A stretch of DNA of 64,000 bases from Mercurialis annua. Taxonomy: Eukaryota > Streptophyta > Magnoliopsida > Malpighiales > Euphorbiaceae. Position 1 is the first letter of the stretch. Each line of letters starts with the position of its first letter. The notes under the pieces are model-generated. The model saw only the letters and a list, made by a program, of their open reading frames with translations, was not told the DNA's origin and did no database searches. Positions 50,435-61,837 of the stretch are shown one piece after another. The stretch lies in assembly GCF_937616625.2 (NCBI RefSeq), contig NC_065572.1, positions 43,675,653-43,739,652 on the forward strand, given 5' to 3'. The position numbers and the translations under genes were made by a program.

Positions 50435-53320
50435 ATGTTTTTCATATTTAACAATTTAAGCCAAACGTTTACAAAATTTACGAAACAAAACCAAGAGTTT
50501 CACCTTTTTAGCAATTTAAGCCAAACGTTTACAAACGTTACGAAACAAATCCAAATGTTTCACATTTTTAGAAATTTTAAGCCAAACGTTTACAAACGGT
50601 ACGAAAGAAATCCAAATGTTTCCCCTTTTTAGCGATTTAAGCCAAACGTTTACAAACGCTACGAAACAAATCCAAACGTTTCACCTTTTTAGCGATTTAA
50701 GCCAAACGTTTACAAACGTTAAGAAATAAATCCAAATGTTTCCCCATTTTAGCGATTTAAGCCAAACGTTTAAAACGTTACAAAACAAATCCAAACATTT
50801 CACCTTTTTAGCGATTTATGCCAAACGTTTACAAACGTTATGAACAAATCCAAACGTTTCCCCTTTTATGCGATTTAAGCCAAACGTTTACAAACGTTAC
50901 GAAATAAATCCAAACGTTTCACCTTTTCAGCAATTTAAGCCAAATGTATACAAACTTTACGAAACAAATCAAAATGTTTCACCTATTAGCGATTTAAGCC
51001 AAACATTTACAAACGTTGGGAAACAAATCCAAACGTTTCTCATATTTAATAATTTAAGCCAAATGTTTACAAACGTTACGAAACAAAACCAAGTGTTTCA
51101 CCTTTTCAGCAATTTAAGCCAAACGTTAACAAACGTTACGAACAAATCCAAACGTTTCACCTTTTTATCGATTTAAGCCAAACGTTTCACCTTTTTAGCG
51201 ATTTAAGCCAAACGTTTATAAACGTTAAAACCAAACTTTCAAAACGTTACGAAACGAATCCAAACGTTTACATAAGCTACAAAACAATACCAAACGTTTC
51301 CCCATTTTAGCTATTTAAGCCAAACGTTTATAAACATTACGAAACAAAACCAAACAATGGTAAACGTTATGAAACAAATCCATTTGTTTAACATTTTTAG
51401 TGATCTAAGCCAAACGTTACGAAAAAAATCCAAACGTTTCACCATTTTATTGATTGAAGCGAAACATTTACAAACGCTATGAAAAAAATCCAAATGTTTC
51501 GAAACAAATCAAAAGGTTTAAAACGCTACGAAACAAATCCAACCGTTTAACCTTTTTAGAAATTTAAGCCGAACGTTTACAAAGGTTACAAAACAAATCC
51601 AAATATTTCACCTTTTCAGTAATTTAAGCCAAACGTTTACAAACGTTACGAAACTAATCAAAACGTTTAAAATGTTAAGAAACCCTTTTTAGCATTTTAA
51701 GCCAAATGTTTACAACGTTACGAAACAAATCCAAACAATTCACCTCTTTAGCGATATAAAACAAACGTTTACAAACCTTACGAAACAAATTCAAAAGTTT
51801 CACCTTTTTAGTGATTTAAGCCAAACGTTTACAAACGTAACAAAACAAAACCAAAAGTTTTACCTTTTTAGCGATTTAAGCCAAACATTTACAAACGTTA
51901 GGAAACAAATCCAAAAGATTCACCTTTTTAGCGATTTAAGCCAAACGTTTACAAATGTTACGAAACAAATCCAAACGTTTCCACTTTTTATCTATTTAAG
52001 CCAAACGTTTACAAACGTTACGAAGAAAATCCAAGCGTTTCACCTTTTTAGCGATTTAAGCTAAACGTTTCAAAATGTTACGAAACAAATCCAAACTTTT
52101 CTGCTTTTTAGCGAATTAGGAAACAAATATAAACATTTCACCTTTCTAGCGATTTAAGCCAAACGTTTACAAACGTTACGAAACAAATCCAATCGTTTCA
52201 CATTTTTATCGATTTAAGCCAAACCGTTACAAAATGTTTCGAAACAAATCCAAACGTTTCTCCTTTTAAGCAATTTAAACCAAACGTTTAAAAAGTTACG
52301 AAACAAATCCAAACGTTTTACCTTTTTAGCAATTTATGCCAATCGTTTACAAACATTACGAAACAAATCCAAAATTTGACAGTTTTAGCGATTGAAGCAA
52401 AACATATCCAAACGTTACAAAGCAAATCCAACGTTTAATATTTTTAGCAATTTAAGCCAAAATTACAAACGTTACGAAACAAAAACCAAGCGTTTCACAT
52501 TTTTATCAATTTAAGCCAAACGTTTACAAACATTACGAAACAAATCCAAGCGTTTCACCTTTTTAGCAATTTAAACCAAACGTTTACAAACGTTATCAAA
52601 CAAATCCAAGTGTTTCACCTTTTTAGCAATTTAAGCCAAGCGTATACAAACGTTAGGAAACAAATCCAAACGTTTCACCTTTATAGCGATTTAAGCCAAA
52701 CATTTACAAACATTGCGAAACAAATCCAAACGTTTCACCTTTTAGCATTTTAAGCCAAACGTCGAAAAACGCAACGAAAAAAAAAACGTTTAAAATGTTA
52801 CGAAACAAATACAGACGTTTCACCTTTTTAGCGATTTAAGCCAAACTTTTAGAAACGATACAAAACAAATCCAAACGTTTCACCTTTTTAGCGATTTAAG
52901 CCAAACGTTTACAATCGGTACGAAGCAAATCCAAACGTTTCCCCTTTTTAGCGATTTAAGCGAAACGTTTACAAACGCTACGAAATCAATCTAAATGTTT
53001 TACCTTTTTAGCAATATAAGCAAAGCGTTTACAAACGTTACGAAATAAATCCAAACGTTTCACCTTTTTAGCGATTTAAGACAAACGTTTGCAAACGTTA
53101 CGAAACAAATCCAAACGTTTAACCTTTTTGGCCATTTAAGCCGAACGTTTACACACGTTACGAAACAAATTCACATGTTTCACCTTTTTAGCGATTTAAG
53201 CCGAACGTTTCCAAACGTTACGAAACAAATCCAAACGTTTACAAACATTACGAAAGCCAAACGTTTCACTTGTTTAGCGATTGAAACCAAACCTTTACAA
53301 ACGTTACGATACAAATTCAA
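50435..53320 (+). repeat. 60-bp satellite, HOR-A copy g (hybrid, 2886 bp)
   Basis: The first half carries variants private to copy c (AATTTTAAGCC at about 50573, ACAATACCAAACG near 51283, CATTTGTTTAACA near 51382). From the marker at about 51668 onward it carries short-type variants of copies d and i (TTTACAACGTTACG, AACAATTCACCTC) and lacks ACAGGACG monomers. It reads as a recombinant between long and short HOR types. No genes. Confidence 0.88.
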
Positions 53321-56300
53321 ATGTTTCTCATATTTAACAATTTAAGACAAACGTTTGCAAAATTTACGAAACAAAACCAAGAGTTTCACCTTTTCAGCAA
53401 TTTCAGCCAAACGTTTACAAACGTTACGAAACAAATCCAAAAGTTTGACATTTTTAGCGATTTAAGCCAAACGTTTACAAACGGTTCGAAAGAAATCCAA
53501 ACGTTTCCCCTTTTTAGCGATTTAAGCCAAACGTTTGCAAACGCTACGGAATCAATCCAAACGTTTCACCTTTTTAGCGATTTAAGCCAAACGTTTACAA
53601 ACGTTGAAACAAATCCAAATGTTTCCCAATTTTAGCGATTTAAGCCAACGTTTAGAACGTTACAAAACAAATCCAAACATTTCACCTTTTTAGCGATTTA
53701 TGCCAAACGTTTACAAACGTTAAGAACAAATCCAAACATTTGCCCCTTTTAGCGATTTAAGCCAAACGATTACAAAAATTACAAAACAAATCCAAACGTT
53801 TCACCTTTTAGCGATTTAAGCCAAACATTTACAAACGTTGGGAAACAAATCCAAACGTTTCTCATATTTAATAATTTAAGCCAAACGTTTACAAACGTTA
53901 CGAAACAAAACCAAGTGTTTCAGCTATTCAGCAATTTAAGCCAAACTTTACGAAACAAATTCAAACGTTTCACCTTTTTATCGATTTAAGCCAAACGTTT
54001 CACCTTTTTAGCGATTGAAGCCAAACGTTTACAAACATTAAAAGCAAACTTTCAAAATGTTATGAAACGAATCCAAACGTTTACAAAAGTTACAAAACAA
54101 CACCAAACGTTTCCCCATTTTAGCGATTTAAGCCAAACGTTTAGAATAGTTACGAAACAAAACCAAACGATGGTAAACGTTACGAAACAAATCTAAACGT
54201 TTCACATTTTTAGTGATTGAAGCCAAACATTTACAAATGTTATGAAAAAAATCAAACGCTACGAAACGAATCCAAACATTTACAAAAAATACAAAACAAC
54301 ACAAAACGTTTCCCCGTTTTAGCGATTTAAGCCAAACGTTTATAAACGTTACGAAACAAACCAAACGATGGTAAAAGTTACGAAACAAATCCAAACGTTT
54401 CACATTTTTAGTGATTTAAGTCAAACATTTACAAACGTTACGAAACAAATCCAAACGTTTCACCATTTTAGTGATTGAAGCCAAACATTTACAAATGTTA
54501 TGAAAAAAATCCAAACGTTACGAAACGAATCCAAACATTTACAAAAAATACAAAACAACACAAAACGTTTCCCCGTTTTAGCGATTTAAGCCAAACGTTT
54601 ATAAACGTTACGAAATAAAACCAAACAATGGTAAAAGTTACGAAACAAATCCAAACGTTTCACATTTTTAGTGATTTAAGCCAAACATTTACAAACGTTA
54701 CGAAACAAATCCAAACGTTTCACCATTTTAGTGATTGAAGCCAAACATTTACAAACGTTATGAAAAAAATCCAAACGTTTCGAAACAAATCAAAACGTTT
54801 AAAACGTTACGAAACAAATCCAACTGTTTCACCTTTTTAGCAATTTAAGCCGAACGTTTACAAAGGTTACAAAACAAAACCAAATGTTTCACCTTTTTAC
54901 CAATTTAAACCAAACGTTTACAAACGTTACGAAACAAAACCAAACGTTTCACCTTTTTTAGCAATTTATGACAAATGTATACAAACTTTAGGAAACAAAT
55001 CAAAACGTTTCACCTTTTAGCGATTTAAGCCAAACGTTTACAAATGTTGGGAAACAAATCTAAACGTTTCTCATATTTAATAATTTAAGCCAAACGTTTA
55101 CAAACGATACGAAACAAAACCAAGTGTTTCACCTTTTCAGCAATTTAAACCAAACATTAACAAATGTTACGAAACAAATCCAAACGTTTCACCTTTTTAG
55201 TGAATTAAGCCAAACGTTTACAAACGTTACGAAACAAATCCAAACGTTTCACCTTTTAGCGATTTAAGCCAAATGTCGAAAAACGTTACGAAAAAAAACC
55301 AAACGTTTAAAATGTTACGAAACAAATCCAAACGTTTCACCTTTTTACCGATTTAAGCCAAACTTTTGGAAACGATACAAAACAAATCCAAATGTTTCAC
55401 CTTTTTAGCGATTTAAGCCAAACGTTTACAATCGGTACGAAACAAATCCAAACGTTTCCCCTTTTTAGCGATTTAAGCCAAACGTTTACAAACGCTACGA
55501 AATCAATATAAACGTTTCCCCTTTTTAGCACTATAAGCCAAACGTTTATAATCGACACGAAACAAATCCAAACGTTTCACCTTTTCATCGATTTAAGCCA
55601 AATGTGTCACCTTTTTATCGATTTAAGCCAAACGTTTACGAACGTTAAAACCAAACTCTCAAAACGTTACGAAACGAAGCCAAACGTTTACAAAAGTTAC
55701 AAAAAACACCAAACGTTTCCCCATTTTAGCGATTTAAGCCAAACATTTTTAAACGTTACGAAACTAAACCAAACGATGGTAAACGTTACGAAACAAATCC
55801 AAATGTTTCACATTTTTAGTGATTTAAGACAAATGTTTACAAACGTTACGAAACAAATCCAAACGTTTCACCATTTTAGTGACTGAAGCCAAACATTTAC
55901 AAACGTTACGAAAAAAATCTAAACGTTTCGAAACAAATCAAAACGTTTAAAACATTACGAAACAAATCCAACTGTTTCACCTTTTTAGCAATTTAAGCCG
56001 AACGTTTACAAAAGTTACAAAACAAATCCAAATGTTTCACCTTTTCAGTAATTTAAGTCAAACATTTACAAACGTTAAGAAACTAATCAAAACATTTAAA
56101 ATGTTAAGAAACCCTTTTTAGCATTTTAAGCCAAATGTTTACAAACGTTACGAAACAAATCCAAACGTTTCACCTCTTTAGGGATATAAAACAAACGTTT
56201 ACAAACGTTACGAAACAAATTCAACCGTTTCACCTTTTTAGTGATTTAAGCCAAACGTTTACAAACGTAACAAAACAAAATCAAACGTTTCACCTTATTA

Positions 56301-56884
56301 GCGATTTAAGCCAAACATTTACAAACGTTACGAAACAAATCCAAAAGTTTCACCTTTTTAGCGATTTAAACCAAACGTTGAAGATGTTACGAAACAAATC
56401 CAAACGTTTCACCTTTTTAGCGATTCAAGCCAAACTTTTAGAAATAATCAAAACAAATCCAAACGTTTCACCTTTTTAGCGATATAAGCCAAATGTTTAC
56501 AATCGGTACGAAAAAAATCCAAATGTTTCCCCTTTTTAGCGATTTAAGCCAAATGTTTACAAACGCTACGAAATCAATCTAAACGTTTCACCTTTTTAGC
56601 AATATAAGCCAAACGTTTACAAACCTTACGAAATAAATCCAAACGTTTCACCTTTTTAGCGATTTAAGCCGAACGGTTACACATGTTACGAAACAAATTC
56701 AAACGTTTCACCTTTTTAGCGATTTAAACCGAACGTTTCCAAACGCTACGAAGCAAATCCAAACGATTCCCCTTTTTAGCGATGAAAGCCAAACGTTTAC
56801 AAAAACGTTACGAAACAAATCCAAACGTTTCACATTTTTAGCGATTGAAACCAAACCTTTACAAACGTTTCGAAACAAATTCAA
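53321..56884 (+). repeat. 60-bp satellite, HOR-A copy h (3564 bp, rearranged)
   Basis: Lacks ACAGGACG monomers but regains length through local duplications. A block containing ACGAAACGAATCC, TACAAAAAATACAAAAC and CGTTTCCCCGTTTT occurs at about 54261 and again at about 54520 (offset about 260 bp). Single copies of the same block recur at about 60545 and 62828. No genes. Confidence 0.88.
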
Positions 56885-59574
56885 ATGTTTCTCATATTTA
56901 ACAATTTAAGCCAAACGTTTACAAAATTTACGAATCAAAACCAAGAGTTTCACCTTTTTAGCAATTTAAGCCAAACGTTTATAAACGTTACGAAACAAAT
57001 CCAAACGTTTCACATTTTTAGCGATATAAGCCAAACTTTTACAAACGTTAAGAAACAAATCCAAATGTTTCCTCATTTTAGCGATTTAAGCCAAACGTTT
57101 AAAATGTTACAAAATAAATCCAAACATTTCACCTTTTTAGCGATTTATGCCAAACGTTTACAAACGTTACGAACAAATCCAAACATTTCACCTTTTTAGC
57201 GATTTAAGCCAAACTTTTACAAACATTACGAAACAAATCCAAACATTTCACCTTTTTAGCGATTTAAGCCAAATGTATACAAACTTTACGAAACAAATCA
57301 AAACGTTTCACCTGTTAGCGATATAAGCCAAACATTTACAAACGTTGGGTAACAAATCCAAACGTTTCTCATATTTAATAATTTAAGCCAAACATTAACA
57401 AACGTTACGAAACAAAACCAAGTGTTTCACCTTTTCAGCAATTTAAGCCAAACGTTAACAAACGTTATGAAACAAATCCGAACGTTTCACCTTTTTATCG
57501 ATTTAAGCCAAACGTTTCACCTTTTTAGCGATTTAAGCCAAACGTTTATAAACGTTAAAACCAAACTTTCAAAACGTTACGAAACGAATCCAAACGTTTA
57601 CAAAAGTTACAAAACAACACCAAACGTTTCCCCAATTTAGCGATTTAAGCCAAACGTTTATAAACGCTACGAAACAAAACCAAACGATTGTAAATGTTAC
57701 GAAACAAATCCAAACGTTTAACCTTTTTAGTTCTTTAAGCCAAACGTTTACAAACGTTACGAAACAAATCCAAACGTTTCACCATTTTAGTGATTGAAGC
57801 CAAACATTTACAGACGTTATAAAAAAGATCCAAACGTTTCGAAACAAATCAAAACGTTTAAAACGTTGAAACAAATCCAACTGTTTCACCTTTTTAGCAA
57901 TTTAAACCGAACGTTTAGAAAGGTTACAAAACAAATCCAAATGTTTCAACTTTTCAATAATTTAAGCCAAGCGTTTACAAACGTTACGAAACTAATCAAA
58001 ACGTTTAAAATGTTAAGAAACCCTTTTTAGCATTATAAGCCAAATGTTTACAACGTTACGAAACAAATCCAAACAATTCACCTCTTTAGCGATATAAAAC
58101 AAACGTTTACTAACCTTACGAAACAAATTCAAAAGTTTCACCTTTTTAGTGATTTAAGCCAAATGTTTACAAACGTAACAAAACAAAACCATAAAGTTTT
58201 ACCTTTTTAGCGATTTAAGCCAAACATTTACAAACGTTAGGAAACTAATCCAAAAGATTCACCTTTTTAGCGATTTAAGCCAAACGTTTACAAATGTTAC
58301 GAAACAAATCCAAACGTTTCCCCTTTTTATCTATTTAAGCCAAACGTTTACAAACGTTACGAAGAAAATCCAAGCGTTTCACCTTTTTAGTGATTTAAGC
58401 CAAACGTTTCAAAACGTTACGAAACAAATCCAAACGTTTCTGCTTTTTAGCGAATTAGGAAACAAATATAAACATTTCACCTTTTTAGCGATTTAAGCCA
58501 AACGTTTACAAACGTTACGAAACAAATCCAATCGTTTCACATTTTTATCGATTTAAGCCAAACCTTTACAAAATGTTTCGAAACAAATCCAAATGTTTCT
58601 CCTTTTAAGCAATTTAAACCAAACGTTTAAAAAGTTACGAAACAAATCCAAACGTTTTACCTTTTTAGCAATTTATGCCAATCGTTTACAAACGTTACGA
58701 AACAAATCCAAACATTTCACAGTTTTAGCGATTGAAGGAAAACAAATCCAAACGTTACAAAACAAATCCAACGTTTCACATTTTTAGCAATTTAAGCCAA
58801 ACGTTTACAAACATTACGAAACAAATCCAAGCGTTTCACCTTTTTAGCAATTTAAACCAAACGTTTACAAACGTTATCAAACAAATTCAAGAGTTTCACC
58901 TTTTTAGCAATTTAAGCCAAACGTATACAAACGTTAGGAAACAAATCCAAACGTTTCACCTTTATAGCGATTTAAGCCAAACATTTACAAACGTTGCGAA
59001 ACAAATCCAAACGTTTCACCTTTTAGCATTTTAAGCCAAACGTCGAAAAACGCCACGAAAAAAAAAAGGTTTAAAATGTTACGAAACAAATACAGACGTT
59101 TCACCTTTTTAGCGATTTAAGCCAAACTTTTAGAAACGATATAATACAAATCCAAACGTTTCCCCTTTTTAGCGATTTAAGCCAAACGTTTACAAACGCT
59201 ACGAAATCAATCTAAACGTTTTACCTTTTTAGCAATATAAGCCAAGCGTTTACAAACGTTACGAAATAAATCCAAACGTTTCACCTTTTTAACGATTTAA
59301 GACAAACGTTTGCAAACGTTACGAAACAAATCCAAACGTTTAACCTTTTTGGCGATTTAAGCCGAACGTTTACACACAGTACGAAACAAATTCACATGTT
59401 TCACCTTTTTAGCGATTTAAGCCGAACTTTTCCAAACGTTACGAAACAAATCCAAACGCTTCCCCTTTTTAGCGATGAAAGCCAAATGTTTACAAACGTT
59501 ACGAAACAAATCCAAACCTTTTATTTTTTAGCGATTGAACCCAAACCTTTACAAACATTACGAAACAAATTCAA
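56885..59574 (+). repeat. 60-bp satellite, HOR-A copy i (short type, 2690 bp)
   Basis: Closely matches copy d (22173-24970), including the GACGTTATAAAAAAGATCC monomer at about 57814 and AACAATTCACCTC at about 58074. No ACAGGACG monomers. No genes. Confidence 0.9.
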
Positions 59575-61837
59575 ATGTTTCTCATATTTAACAATTTAAG
59601 ACAAACGTTTACAAAATTTACGAAACAAAACCAAGAGTTTCACCTTTTTAGCAATTTCAGCCAAACGTTTACAAACGTTACGAAACAAATCTAAACGTTT
59701 CCCATTTTTAGAGATTTAAGCCAAACGTTTACAAACGGTACGAAAGAAATCCAAACGTTTCACCTTTTTAGCGATTTAAGCCAAACGTTTGCAAACGCTA
59801 CGAAATCAATCCAAACGTTTCCCCTTTTTAGCGATTTAAGCCAAACGTTTACAAACGTTGAAACAAATCCAAATGTTTCCCAATTTTAGCGATTTAAGCC
59901 AACGTTTAAAACGTTACAAAACAAATCCAAACATTTCACCTTTTTAGCGATTTATGCCAAACGTTTCCCCCTTTTAGCGATTTAAGCCAAACGATTACAA
60001 AAATTACAAAACAAATCCAAACGTTTCACCTTTTAGCGATTTAAGCCAAACATTTACAAACGTTGGGAAACAAATCCAAACGTTTCTCATATTTAATAAT
60101 TTAAGTCAAACGTTTACAAACGTTACGAAACAAAACCAAGTGTTTCAACTATTCAGCAATTTAAGCCAAACTTTACGAAATAAATTCAAACGTTTCGCCT
60201 TTTTATCGATTTAAGCCAAACGTTTCACCTTTTTAGCGATTGAAGCCAAACATTTACAAAACTTTAAAACCAAACTTTCAAAATGTTATGAAACGAATCC
60301 AAACGTTTACAAAAGTTACAAAACAACACCAAACGTTTCCCCATTTTAGCGATTTAAGCCAAACGTTTAGAATAGTTACGAAACAAAACCAAACGATGGT
60401 AAACGTTACGAATTAAATCTAAACGTTTCACATTTTTAGTGATTTAAGCCAAACGTTTACAAACGTTACGAAACAAATTCAAACGTTTCACCATTTTAGT
60501 GATTGAAGCCAAACATTTACTAACGTGATGAAAAAATCCAAACGTTACGAAACGAATCCAAACATTTACAAAAAATACAAAACAACACAAAACGTTTCCC
60601 CGTTTTAGCGATTTAAGCCAAACATTTATAAACGTTACGAAACAAAACCAAACGATGGTAAAAGTTACGAAATAAATCCAAACGTTTCACATTTTTAGTG
60701 ATTTAAGCCAAACATTTACAAACGTTACGAAACAAATCCAAACGTTTCACCATTTTAGTGATTGAAGCCAAACATTTACAAACGTTATGAAAAAAATCCA
60801 AACGTTTCGAAACAAATCAAAACGTTTAAAACGTTACGAAACAAATCCAACCGTTTCACCTTTTTAGCAATTTAAGCCGAACGTTTACAAAGGTTACAAA
60901 ACAAAACCAAACGTTTCACCTTTTTAGCAATTTAAACCAAACGTTTACAAATGTTACGAAACAAATCCAAACGTTTCACCTTTTTAGCGATTTAGGACAA
61001 ATGTACACAAACTTTACGAAACAAATCAAAACGTTTCACCTTTTAGCGATTTAAGCCAAACGTTTACAAATGTTGGGAAACAAATCTAAACGTTTCTCAT
61101 ATTTAATAATTTAAGCCAAACATTTACAAACAATACGAAACAAAACCAAGTGTTTCACCTTTTCAGCAATTTAAGCCAAACGTTAACAAACGTTACGAAA
61201 CAAATCCAAACGTTTCACTTTTTTAACGATTTAAGCCAAACATTTACAAACGTTATGAAACAAATCCAAACGTTTCACCTTTTAGCGATTTAAGCCAAAC
61301 GTCGAAAAACGTTACGAACAAAAACCAAACGTTTAAAATGTTACGAAACAAATCCAAACGTTTCACCTTATTACCGATTTAAGCCAAACGTTTACAATCG
61401 GTACGAAGCAAATCCAAACGTTTCCCCTTTTTAGCGATTAAAGCCAAACGTTTACAAACGCTACGAAATCAATCTAAACGTTTTACCTTTTTAGCAATAT
61501 AAGCCAAGCGTTTACAAACGTTACGAAAAAAAATCCAAACGTTTCACCTTTTTAGCGATTTAAGACAATCGTTTGCAAACGTTACGAAACAAATCCAAAC
61601 GTTTAACCTTTTTGGCGATTTAAGCCGAACTTTTACACACGTTACGAAACAAATTCACATGTTTCACCTTTTTAGCGATTTAAGCCGAACTTTTCCAAAC
61701 GTTGCAAAACAAATCCAAACGCTTCCCCTTTTTAGCGATGAAAGCCAAATGTTTACAAACGTTACGAAACAAATCCAAACCTTTCATTTTTTAGCGATTG
61801 AACCCAAACCTTTACAAACATTACAAAGCAAATTCAA
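59575..61837 (+). repeat. 60-bp satellite, HOR-A copy j (shortest type, 2263 bp)
   Basis: Landmark to landmark 2263 bp. Its content is near-identical to the following partial copy, for example the 67-codon frame at 59396 and its counterpart at 61659. No genes. Confidence 0.9.
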
